From the NCBI GenBank assembly GCA_000310025.1, contig FN649735.1, positions 3,540,301 to 3,563,724 of the forward strand: 23,424 nt of DNA, read 5' to 3'. The stretch comes from Ectocarpus siliculosus (taxonomy: Eukaryota > Sar > Phaeophyceae > Ectocarpales > Ectocarpaceae). This document shows positions 1-9,413 of the stretch, piece by piece (positions within the stretch are counted from its first letter, which is position 1; each line of letters starts with the position of its first letter). The notes under the pieces are model-generated. The model was not told the DNA's origin. It ran no database searches and was given only the letters and a program-made list of their open reading frames with translations. A program made the translations under genes and the position numbers.

Positions 1-326
1 GGGGGGGGCTCAAAACTCAGGTCCCCCCCCCCCCCCCCCCCCCGCCCGCCCTTTTATCCCCCCTCCCCCAATTTCGGGGTAGACTTCCAGGGGTTAAACC
101 CAATCCCTACGTGGGAGGGCGCTGTGGACCCTAGCCCTACCCCCTTCCCCCCCCCCCCCCCCGTCCCCCCCCCCCGCAACACAAAAAAGCCCCAGAAAAC
201 AAAAAAGGACTTAATTTTCTTTTTTTGGTATGTTTGGGGTCCCAAAAGGGGGCGGGAAGATTACTTGACGCTGCTCCCGTTTTCCGGCCCCCCCCCCCCC
301 CCCCCCGTGTCGGAATTTTCTCAAAG
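1..326. other. Low-quality, homopolymer-rich contig end
   Basis: The first 326 bases are dominated by C runs of 10-20 bases (around 25-44, 147-175 and 287-306), an initial G run and short A or T runs. All reading frames here translate to Pro or Gly runs and nothing is recognisable. The real dapB exon emerges abruptly at about 327. I infer an unreliable assembly edge, so the upstream dapB exons may be garbled or missing rather than truly absent. Confidence 0.7.
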
Positions 327-568
327 GGCGGGGACCCCACCACGGTGACTCTTGTGCCCAGCGATGACGCGGAGGGATGCGATAAGGCGGTGGCGGAGTT
401 GAAGAGGCGCTGCTCTGGGGGCTCCGTGGTGGTGGTTGACTACACCACCCCCTCCGCGGTGAACGCCAACGCGGAGTTCTACGCCAAGCACGGCCTTAAC
501 TTCGTCATGGGGACCACTGGCGGCGACAGGTGTGGGTGTGGCGGGGCTGTTGCTGATTGTCGTTCTGC

Positions 569-629
<61 letters not shown>

Positions 630-645
630 CTGTAGCTGCTGCAGG

Positions 646-695
<50 letters not shown>

Positions 696-3651
696 ATGAT
701 TCTGTAGCTGCTGCAGGTGCTGCTGCTGCTTCTGGTGGCGTGATTGCGTTTGCGTGAAAATGTCTACTTACCGTACCTCCGTCTTCCCTGGAACTTGGTG
801 GCGAGGGAGACGAGTCGTCACTTTTTTTTTATATTCCTCCTCCCATGCTTGGTCTGAGTTTCGTTTTAGTTGGGAGGATGGTCGAGCAGGAACGTTGCAG
901 TATAGTTAAAGGGCTCATTGGCTGCAAGAAATGGTGGCAAAAGGGGGGTTCCGGGGAAGGAAACAAGACATATCATACATAGTTTGCTCAAGATAACACA
1001 CCCCCTGAACCGATTTTCAAAGCTCGATTTTGTCAACGACGAAAAGGACGTCAAAATCAAGTGATCCGTTTTCGGAAAGCAGTCGATGAGAGGGTTCCAG
1101 CGCCGACATTTATTTCGGCACCACCATTCATTTTCCTGTGGAGTAATTGAGCCTCGAAAATCGGTCCAGGGGGGGATGATGTCTCACGCAACCTACCGGT
1201 AGAGAGAACCAGCTGAACGCCTTTACCGTGCACGCGGACCTTGGAAAGTCTTGTGCAATGTCATCGTTTGCGAGGTTTCATGCTAATGGTGCAAGGAATG
1301 ATATGTGTATTTCCGTCTCCTCTCTTGCCGCAGGGATGCTCTCATGTCCGTGACGGAGGGGAGCGGGGTGTACGCCGTCATTGCGCCTAACATGGGAAAG
1401 CAGATCGTCGCTCTACAGGCAAGGAGACACATTTTTTTTTTTTTTTCTTTCTTGAAATGTCGACATTTTTTTTTCTTCTTTTCGTTCTTTCTAGAAATGC
1501 CGACCATTGTTCTTTTTCTTTCTTGAAATGTCGACATTTTTTTTTTCTTTTCTTTCTTTCTAGAAATGTCGACTAATGCTCTTTTTCTTTCTTGAAAGGT
1601 CGGCATTTTTTTTTGCTGTCTAGAAATGTGGACAGGAAGTGTGATGGAACAAGCGTGTTGTGCCCAATAAGCTAGTTGTTGCCTGTGAACACGGAAAGCG
1701 TCGGCGTCAGTTTAGACTGGTTGGGATGTTAAGCAGAGACCGGAATAGTTTTACATAGCGTCAAAAACAAGTAAATAGACGACAGTAACAACAATGCTTG
1801 TTGGTTCGATCGATCCGTAGCCCCTCTAACCGTTGTCCATACATTGATGACGCTGCTCATTTTACTTGATCACCGCGATCTACGACGCTGATCCACGACT
1901 CCGATCCACGACTCCGATCGACGGCCTGCTGCATCACGACCAACCATCTACGATCTACCAACAACGATGCACACCGGGTTGGGGATCTGCCAGAGCGCGA
2001 TCGACAACATGGCGAGAGAGTTCCCCGGCTCCTTCGGCGACTACAAGCTAGAGGTACGTAGGCCGTGCGAGTGGGGTGTGGCATGTTGAGAGCCAGATCG
2101 CACACACAAGGCTTGGGATCACAATGAAGTCGATACGAAATTGCGACCCCTGTTCGCATTATGCCTCATGAATATGGCCGGTCAACACTCTCAAAATTCA
2201 AAGTGAGGAGGCAATGATTTGTTGTTGTTGTTGTTCACCGCTGCAATCAGAACACGGAGTCCCGCCAGTCATATTAATGTCTGTGTTGCCCTTTGTACTG
2301 AGAAGGCAGTTACTCTTTGCTGGTCGTCGATTGTTGCCATCACCATAAAACGGAGTCCCAACAGTCTTGTTCAAGGCGTTGACACTGTCATTTTGTTGCC
2401 GGTTGTTGACCTGCGCGGTGCACTCAGATAACGGAGTCCCACCAGTCTCTGTCCAAACCTTTACATACGCTGTCATTTTTTCTTTTTCTGTTGTTGATCG
2501 GTGCGGTGCAACCAGATAACGGAGTCCCACCAGTCCGCCAAGGTAGACACAAGCGGCACGGCGAAGGCACTGGCGGCTGACTTTGCCAAGCTAACGGCAG
2601 AAGACTACGACGTCAAATCCATCAACAAGGTGTTTGTTTTTTTTTGGTTTTGTTGACCGGGCTTCGCGAGACCAGGCGCCCTTGGTGGCCATCATTGCCG
2701 TTTAATGTGTGCGTGTATTGATAGCGTCGACCGCGGTACAACCTGCTGACCAATGAAATGACGTCAGCTTCAGTGCCGCTGAAAACAGAAAATACTTCTG
2801 AAGGCCATCATTGCCGTGTGTGTGTCTTTATTAGTTGTTTCGACCGCGCTACAAGCGCCTGACGACCAATGAAAAGACGTCGGTCTCAGCGCGGTTGAAA
2901 GCGCTTCTGAAGGTTACCATGACCCCGTGAGGGGGCGCCACGGAGGAGGCTAGGCTATTCTCCGGATCAAGGACAGGACTGGTAGCAACAGAAGAAAACT
3001 GCACTTGTCGTGTGAGCGTGTGTTTTATTCCCTTGATGTTGGGCTTGGGTTTTTGGAGGCAGCCCTTGATGCGTTGCGCTGAATTGGCGGTTGCGAATGC
3101 ATCCACGGTCAGGTTCGCGACACTGAGGGCCAGCTGGCGTTTGGGGTGCCGGAGGAGCACCTGGCTGGACACGCTTTCCACACGTACAGCCTCAAGAGCA
3201 ACGATGGAACGTGAGTGCATGGTGGAAGGGACGAACTTAATTATTTTTTTTATGTTGGAACGACGACATGGTGGACGAATATTTTATTTTATTTTGAAAA
3301 GGCAAAGCCAGTTTACGTAGGGGAGATAGATATGTATCGCTTGTCCTTCTTTCTGATCGAAAGTCAACCGTCTTATTGCTAGGGTCGAGTTTCGCTTACG
3401 ACAAAACGTGTGTAAAAGACGGCTGATGTACGTGCATTCCGCTCGAATATTGGGCCAATTCTTGTCGTTTTTTTCCGATCGAAATCAACTTCGACAGGGT
3501 CGAGTTTCAGTTCCGACACAACGTGTGCGGCCGGCTGATGTACGCGGAAGGCACGGCGGACGCGGTGGAATTCTTAGCGGGGAAGGCGGGGTCCGGGGCC
3601 GACAAGCGCGTGTACAACATGCTCGACGTGCTTCGGGAAGGGGGCATGTAA
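327..3651 (+). CDS. dapB: Dihydrodipicolinate reductase, plant type (5' partial, 6 exons)
   Basis: Catalyses NAD(P)H-dependent reduction of the dihydrodipicolinate precursor in diaminopimelate/lysine synthesis; the algal enzyme is expected in the plastid. Exons by frame and splice sites: about 327-529, 1334-1418, 1994-2053, 2516-2629, 3113-3210 and 3498-3651 (TAA at 3649-3651). All phases join and give 237 residues. Recognisable blocks are VVVVDYTTPSAVNANAEFY and FVMGTTGGDR in the first exon, YAVIAPNMGKQ in the second, and the catalytic ITESHQSAKVDTSGTAKA block in the fourth, with the His and Lys of the family E-x-H-x3-K motif. VPEEHLAGHAFHTYSL and HNVCGRLMYAEGT follow, then the usual end VYNMLDVLREGGM. 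ESHQ and DTSGTA are the plant rather than bacterial form. The nucleotide-binding N-terminus (about 100 residues) lies upstream in damaged sequence, so the start at 327 is only the earliest plausible exon edge. Intron 2 has a GC donor. Confidence 0.93.
570..733. repeat. Compound TGC/TGA microsatellite, duplicated
   Basis: About 30 bases of TGC triplets run into about 28 bases of TGA triplets. A short linker (tctgtagctgctgcagg) follows, and the TGC-TGA block and linker are then repeated. It lies 40 bases after the exon 1 donor of dapB and would be transcribed as CUG-rich then UGA-rich intronic RNA. The poly-Leu/Met and poly-Ala/Asp frames across it are artefacts. Confidence 0.9.
985..1189. mobile_element. 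Small inverted-repeat element (MITE), family A, in dapB intron 1
   Basis: Two imperfect inverted ends of about 45 bases flank a core of about 115 bases. The left end includes ccccctgaaccgattttcaa; the right end is the reverse complement of the same motif (ttgagcctcgaaaatcggtc). The same end motif recurs at 12751 and at 15432-15647, and a related form at 22657-22895. No coding capacity is visible, so this is a non-autonomous element. No target duplication is clear. Confidence 0.7.
1431..1630. repeat. T-rich minisatellite in dapB intron 2
   Basis: Units alternate T runs with ttctttcttgaaatgtcgac and ttctttctagaaatgccgac, about three imperfect double units. It begins 12 bases after the GC donor of intron 2. 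The Lys-rich ORF on the opposite strand is a by-product of the T runs. Confidence 0.8.
2248..2535 (+). repeat. Four tandem copies of the intron 3 acceptor plus exon 4 start (dapB)
   Basis: The genuine acceptor and exon start (cagataacggagtcccacca, 2513 onward) is repeated upstream at 2425 (identical over 23 bases), 2343 (diverged, AG lost) and 2248 (CAG kept, two changes). Spacing is 82-95 bases. Each copy is preceded by a similar TTGTTG-rich tract, so the duplicated unit covers the intron 3' end and the first 20 bases of the exon that encodes catalytic ITESHQ. Confidence 0.88.
2684..3004. repeat. Dispersed ~300-bp repeat, copy 1 (dapB intron 4)
   Basis: Two internal units of about 110 bases share ggccatcattgccgt, cgaccgcg.tacaa, tgac(g)accaatga and ttctgaagg. 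A unique tail follows with ctattctccggatcaa and aacagaagaaaactgcac. The same architecture and tail occur in CSP41 intron 2 (12933-13233). Translation of the opposite strand gives the same short peptide from both copies, which is why unrelated ORFs look alike. Confidence 0.85.
3353..3547 (+). repeat. Tandem duplication of intron 5 acceptor plus exon 6 start (dapB)
   Basis: The genuine acceptor and exon start at 3496 (agggtcgagtttcagttccg) has a diverged copy 115 bases upstream at 3381 (agggtcgagtttcgcttacg). It extends about 50 bases into exon sequence and some 30 bases back into the intron (gatcgaa..tcaac). Read in the exon frame, the copy gives VEFRLRQNVCKRRLMY against the true VEFQFRHNVCGRLMY, so it is an exon relic with one extra codon. 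Confidence 0.88.
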
Positions 3652-3678
3652 TGCCGTGCCATGTCATGTCATGTGTCG

Positions 3679-3860
3679 TGTGATGACGTTGGCAAGGAAA
3701 AAAACAGCGGATCTATGTAGTTCTTCTTGCGGTACATACGATGCATGGTCATTGTCCTGTCTTGTGATGACATTGGCGAGGCAAAACATCAGGGCTAGTT
3801 CTTTTCTTAGATACCATGCATGGTCACGTCCTGTCGTGTGATGACGTTGGCAATGCAAGA
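3679..3860. repeat. Tandem repeat just downstream of dapB
   Basis: Two and a half copies of a 74-84 base unit: tgtgatgacgttggcaa, then agttcttctt, then atgcatggtca and gtcctgtc. It starts 28 bases after the dapB stop, so it probably falls in the 3' untranslated region or termination zone. No gene is seen in it. Confidence 0.8.
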
Positions 3861-4540
3861 CGAGACAATAGTTATTACGGAAGATACCCGGCCCTTGTGG
3901 ACGACTTCCTACCTTCTTCCCTATTTGGGTTGGGTGGGTGGGGGGGGGGGGTATGTAGTATTGATCCTGCGGGGCCTTGTAACTGACGCCACCAGGAAAA
4001 GGTACCGCGTCCCCCTTTTCCCAACGAACTCGAGCATGTCGGTCGCTCTTCGCCTTCATGACAACAAGCGGGATGCCGGGGGCTCCGCGGTCGGCACTTG
4101 GGGTATAGGGGGGTACTCTTGCGTGACCCCAATCTCGGTGCCCCGTTCCTTGAATTGTTCTTTTTGTGACCCTTTGTTCCCTCCACCCCCCTCCTACTTT
4201 TTGATCGGCGTTGTAAGTTTGTTTAGCGAATATCGATAGAGGTGCCGTCGTGTTTTGGGGGTGGCTGTTCTTTCCTTGGCTGCTTGTTGAGGTGATGGGA
4301 CGCGTTTGTTTCCCCATCCATGGCGTGAACTTTTTGACCGCTCCTTCCTGTAGAAAGCGGGGAGGAGCTACAGGCGTGGTGGGTTTTGTCCGTAGCTTGC
4401 AGGCTGTTCGTCGAGGAGACTTTGATCATACACACACACGCCCTTCGGGACGACGAGCCGCGCATATGCGTATGTACCCCTAAGAGCACCCGCGAGATCT
4501 GTTGTGAGCAGCATGTAGAGAATGGTGCCGCCTGCAGAGA

Positions 4541-5677
4541 TTGCAATTTCTGCCGGGGTCTTGCCGTTGGTTCTCTCTTGCGAACCTGGCATGTATCGCG
4601 CCGTTTCCTCCTTGGCGCAACTCGGGAGACTGGGACGACGGCCTCTTGTCGTCATCATGGAGCACGCTTTTTATGCCCCTGTGGTTGGTGTCGAAAGTGG
4701 TATGGTTGGCGGTCAACGACACCTAACCTTTTCGTGATTTTTGGTTGTCTTCGAAGCGAAGGAAAATTGTTAGAACCTGGGGGTTTCGGGGTTGATGGCA
4801 TGATGCGCGCTTAGAAACGATCTCTACGGGTGCTGTCGACGGTCAATGCTGTGCGGGAGGGCGGCGTAGACTAGATCCACGCGACTATCCGCTGCATTTG
4901 CGTTCCTCCGCGCTGACTGCTTTTGACATCCGCAAGAGGTTTGTCTCCAGAAATAGAGTTAGGCTAGCTTTTCGCGAGGATGGCACTTTTGAATTCAGGG
5001 AGGGTTAAAAGTGAGCACTTTTAAGTGGGGGGAGGCAGGAAAGGACAAGACGCGTTTTGTTCGAAAAGAAGCAAGGAATAGTCTATTAATTATTTAGTCA
5101 TCATGATGACACCAAAAGACGAGCAAGATATATCTAAAGTGGGGCCGGGGACACAACAATTCTCCGCAGCAACGGCTTTACAGGTTGTGGTATGCAGAGG
5201 AGAATCTTGTTGACGCCTCTGGAGGATCAACCCCTCTGGAACTAGTAATGATTGTTTGGGTCTTTTAGATGCACCTGCTACACCGCCGCCATGCATAGAC
5301 CTTTGCGAAGAGAAATTACTTTTTCTGTGCCGATGAGTGGGTTGGGGGGGGGGGGGGGACCTGTTGTATGTGCCACTTCTTTTTTTTATTAGGGATTCGG
5401 TCTTTTTCTCGCCCTCTGGGTGTACTTTACCGTGGGGACTCCATGGCTGCTACCATTCGACGGACACAGCATGGGGCTTTGTCAACTCATTCAAAGGGTA
5501 AATCGACGGGGGGAATTTTTGGCATGGAGGTGAATCGTTTGCCCTCGTATATCCTCTTGTTGCTGTTGGTACGGGATGCAAGTGTTTTAGCAGGTACGTT
5601 ATGTATCAGCAATGATTGGTGGCGTACACCAGCTACGGACTTTATTTCGCTTTCGAGCACTTCCTCTTGGAAGTTAA
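4541..5677 (+). CDS. Candidate exons of an unrecognised membrane protein (weak)
   Basis: Three segments could be exons. (a) An open frame to a gtatgg donor at 4700 encodes WDDGLLSSSWSTLFMPLWL; the W..LF.PLW pattern is reminiscent of Tmemb_185A-type membrane proteins. (b) 5393-5497 has a strong acceptor (T run then ATTAG) and a GTAAAT donor, and is open for 35 hydrophobic codons (GFGLFLALWVYFTVGTPWLL...). (c) 5594-5677, after TTTTAGCAG, encodes VRYVSAMIGGVHQL and reaches TAA. All three join in phase 0. The acceptor of (a) is not clear, no 5' end was found, and a minus-strand frame overlaps (a) and also looks protein-like. This is an inference from splice signals and composition only. Confidence 0.22.
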
Positions 5678-5905
5678 ACATATCATCAAAGAATGACAAA
5701 CCCGTTCGATGTATAGCCGCAGTCAAAGGGAAAAAAACGGCTGGATACCGCGCTTAGTTTGAGTCAACTGTAATTACATTTCACGCATTGCCCACTAATA
5801 GTCAAGGCGGGGATTCAATTGCAAGCAAGGATATTCTATCTCAGGGCCCCGCATGTGGGGAGGCCAAGAGAAAATACCCCAGGACGCTTGCTTTGATAAC
5901 CGCAG

Positions 5906-6550
5906 TGTTGCCCGCCCAAGTGTCAACAAATTTTTTGCAATGTTGGCCCCCACGACCTCGAACTACAGTAGACCGCCGAACCCGACGAATCGCGACCTGG
6001 AAACCCCGTACGGTAACAACCGTGTACCGGCTGTCTAGCGGCGGGTCCGAATGGTTCGGAGGCGTGCACGACGGTTTGTTTTTCGTCACGTTGTGCTTGA
6101 CCGGCTGATCTACCCTGCTGTTTTATATCCGACTACAAGACAAACATGTATGTACGTACGTGTGTTCACGCCAGGGTTGGGTCATGTGTAGCTCTTTCTG
6201 TGGCGAGCACGGGTGCTTGGTTCCCTCCCTCTCATTCTCCAGGAAGAAGGGTCGGGTGAGTTGGCCTTTATTGTCACCCGTTTTTGTTCAAGTTGGCTGA
6301 CATTGGCATGCCATCTATTCTCTATTCTCCCCCCCATTGTTGAATGAAGAGGAGGTACACACACACACTCCTCGAGCCGTTTCCAGGCACACATGTAAAG
6401 GGGGTATAGATAGGTGGTGGAAACACCTGTCCATGAGGGAGCTCCCGCTCCGGTTGCGTGGCTCAGAGCAGCTCTAACCTGAGCCGAATGCCCGCAGGCC
6501 GGTCATACAGAGCGGAGTTTTCGAGCTCCCACTCTCTAGTGTCAGGCTGA
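5906..6550 (+). CDS. Candidate pair of 3'-terminal exons, unknown protein (weak)
   Basis: 5906-6012 is bounded by GATAACCGCAG and GTAACA and encodes VARPSVNKFFAMLAPTTSNY followed by a Pro/Asn-rich stretch. 6498-6550, after TGCCCGCAG, completes the split Gly codon and continues RSYRAEFSSSHSLVSG to TGA. The phases (1 then 2) agree. The entry phase does not fit the membrane exons just upstream, so these may belong to a different model or be chance. No family recognised. Confidence 0.18.
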
Positions 6551-8447
6551 ACGGTATCTATCGCTGCGCGCCAAGGGGCCCCCTGTCCCCCTTCGGCAGC
6601 ACCGTGTTGTCCATCCCGGCATTGGTTTGGCGTTCACCGCAAACACACTTTATTTTCGTCATTTCTTCATAATACAAATATTGGTCAACACTTCTTCCGA
6701 AAAAACAAGACATAGACTATAGACTACATCTCGCACAGACATATACTGTGGTTTGCTTGATGTTGCCCTCGACGTCTTGCATCGAGGGGGGAGGGGGGGG
6801 GGAGGCGTCACCTCGCGATGTGCGATGTGACCAACTGCAGGCTCTTTCGATTCCTGTGACCGAAACAAACAGAAAGGGAGGAATGCAAACAAGAGGGAAG
6901 GTAAAGCCCGCTGCTCTCACTCGGCAGCCAAGCACAAACAATACAAGAACAAACAAATACAAATAACAGCAGTATGCACTATGGCTGCTGCAGGAATCGA
7001 CAACGTAAAACGACCATTACTACCGCTTCATACAAACTTATACAATAGTGTCTCACGCATCGCTTGCCCAAGGCGATGCAGCAGGAGGGCTCCGCGAAAG
7101 ACCACGAGCGTAAACAACGCGCCAAATACGCCCAAAACAAAACGCTACACAGTAGTACTGTACGTCCGTCCGTCCGTCCGTCCGTGCTTTGATATCCCAT
7201 TTTCACACGCTCCTACCACCGAATACTGTACATGTATGTATGTACAAGCTACGAGGTAAGACCCCCACCGGATTGGTGCTCAAATTTCACGCCGTGCTTT
7301 CTCTGCTGAAACTCGCAACACACAGGGGAAAAAACGCGGTCGGTCTGCATGGAGGCTTTCTTTGACTCCATCATCATCCGTTGTCAGATTTTCCCGCCGG
7401 AACAACTCCTTTCTGGAGGAAAATAAACGGCTTCTTCCACGCTGAAAGAAGAACCGTACCCGCCTCCTCCGCGGTCGCGGCCGTCGACTTGAGGCTGGCG
7501 GTGGTGCTGCAGCTCCGGCGGCAGCACTTCTGGTCGTTGTTGTTGTTGTTCTTGGCGTTGGCCCGTGAAGATTTCGCCTGAAGACAGACAGACAGACGTG
7601 GTGACGAGTTGACGGCGGTCGAACGCAAGGGGATCAATTGTTGGTGGTTTTATCGACCCGATGCAGTCAGGTAGCTCCTCTCTCCGAATGATAATGTACA
7701 TCGCTGTTTGCTTCTACATTCGATAATATTTTCGCACGGGTCGAAAGACATATGCTACCTACTGTAGTAGCTCTTTATCTTAGAACCCAACCTGGGTTCA
7801 TGCTAATGGGATTATCGTCGTGAAATTACAGCAGTGCCTCGGGACGGGACGGTATTTTTCGTGGGATGCCATGGAGTGAGATGTCGAGGAGATGCAAACT
7901 ACCACGAAGAAAGACGAAACGTCCTAGCTAGTAACGACGAACGAACGTGGTAGGGGGCTATCTAGGCGTACGAGAGCTCAACAATATGAGGGAGTGCACA
8001 AACCGTTGGCGGTTTTCGCATATTATTTTGGCGTTCCTGAACAAGCTCCACGCGGTCTAGGTAATATCTGACCCCGAGAGGGGGGGGGAGTGGGCTACCC
8101 ACCGCTTGAGGTTCACCTGTGAGTGTACCGTTGTTGTGGTTGGGCTTGTGACAAAGTTGCAGAGAAGGTCTTCGTTGTAGACATATTTTTCACGTTCAAA
8201 GCCATGTGCTCCGAACCACCCTCACGGAGCGTGATATCCTCCCAAAAACTTCGATTCTAACGTCGACCACGACGGGGCGTCGACACACTGTGCGTACATG
8301 TGCGGAATAGTGAACCAGCGCAGGCCTCTGCCCCTGGTGTTGAAGCAGTGAGGCCGAGCACCTGTTCTTATGGTCAAGTTCTTACACTGTAATCTTACCA
8401 GGTCAATGGAGTGTACTGCACTACAGTATGTAGGAGAGAATCACGTT
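6551..8447. other. Intergenic DNA, no gene recognised
   Basis: I see no convincing coding sequence on either strand. Visible items are a (CGTC)5 microsatellite at 7163-7184, a short CAGA repeat at 7581-7595, and a minus-strand Gln/Asn-rich open stretch (about 7460-7577) with a possible acceptor and donor but no recognisable protein. Confidence 0.5.
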
Positions 8448-8518
8448 GGCGTCGAATGTTATGGCGTCGAATGTTATGGCAACAAAATCATCATCATCAT
8501 CATCAACAACAACAACAA
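8448..8518. repeat. Short direct repeat and CAT/AAC microsatellite
   Basis: The 15-base unit ggcgtcgaatgttat occurs twice in tandem (8449-8478). It is followed by CAT triplets and then AAC triplets (about 8488-8518). Confidence 0.75.
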
Positions 8519-8591
8519 GTCTTGTCAAGATTCTCCGCATTACGGACCTTTCCGAAAGAACCCTACACGGTATGTATGTCACGCCAGCCTC

Positions 8592-9413
8592 TTAACGCAC
8601 CTCCAACTCCGGACGTCTGCACCGGAGCACCCATCCTGATGACCGCCGAACTTGATTCCCCACCCCCGCCGGGGACGCTTCTCCTGGCCTTGAGCTCCTC
8701 GAACGTCTCGAAGGTATAACACTCCCGTTCTCCGCCAAGATCGCGTTTTTCGGCACCGAAATCATGGTTTTCCCGGCTGTCGTCGCCCCCCCACCCGAAG
8801 CCGTCGGTGCTTCTCCTCCCGTCACTATCGAAGAGGGGCCTCCACCCACCACGTCCATTTGGCCCTACCCTATCAGCGACGCGTCGCGAGGCGTTAGATC
8901 ATTCTCGTGGGGGTCGTGCATCACCGTGCCGAAGGCTCCGGTCAGGCTGCGTGCATCGTGGACGCCCCTTTCTTCCATGCTGGCGATGACGATGCCTTCT
9001 TCCCGGAAGTTCTCGAACCAACCTCTTTAGCAACCGTAGTGGCCGCTCATTGGCGCGGCTACGAAGGACGGTCTCCCATGTAGCATCCGTACGCCGTCGT
9101 TGCCACAAGTGGTGGTCTCGAGGTCGTACGGCGACGTCCGGTGAGAGTTGGTCTTGCGGATGATATCTTCCGCCTCCATCTCACGCAACGAGTTTAAGAG
9201 AGGTGGTGACGGCGGTGTCGGCGCCCCGACGGGCTCGTTTACTATCGACCGTGCCCACCGGCGCACGGCAGGTGGCGAACGCTGCTGCTCGTGGTATTGC
9301 CGCCGCTGCGGCTGCTGCAGCGTCGGCGACGGCGGTGGCGGTTCCGGGGTAGGATGCTCAAACCTGAGCCTGTATCTTTTCACGCTTCGGTCAGGCTCCT
9401 CCTGAACCGCCAA
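8592..9413 (-). pseudogene. Coding-like tail downstream of the EsV-1-7 ORF, interrupted
   Basis: On the minus strand one frame stays protein-like from about 9440 to 8725 with only two stops, TAA at 9029-9027 and TAG near 8867. Readable segments include SVKRYRLRFEHPTPEPPPP, LREMEAEDIIRKTNSHRTS, ENFREEGIVIASMEERGVHD and AGKTMISVPKNAILAENGS. A frame change near 8725 continues as ETFEELKARRSVPGGGG. No family recognised. It directly follows the EsV-1-7 ORF on the same strand and is most simply the decayed or mis-sequenced C-terminal part of that gene. A separate degenerate gene or a row of exons is the alternative. Confidence 0.4.

Noticed and set aside
124-348. Proline-rich and Gly-rich ORFs at the contig start
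   Set aside because: Created by C and G homopolymers of doubtful quality.
2198-2530. Minus-strand repeat protein with GGTPLSE motifs
   Set aside because: Antisense translation of the four tandem splice-site copies.
6460-6486. Seven-pair hairpin (ggctcag..ctgagcc) as a possible structured RNA
   Set aside because: Single short stem with no recognisable ncRNA family features.
8764-9030. Plus-strand Pro/Ser-rich ORF (88 aa)
   Set aside because: Antisense of the better minus-strand coding-like frame; composition typical of an antisense shadow.
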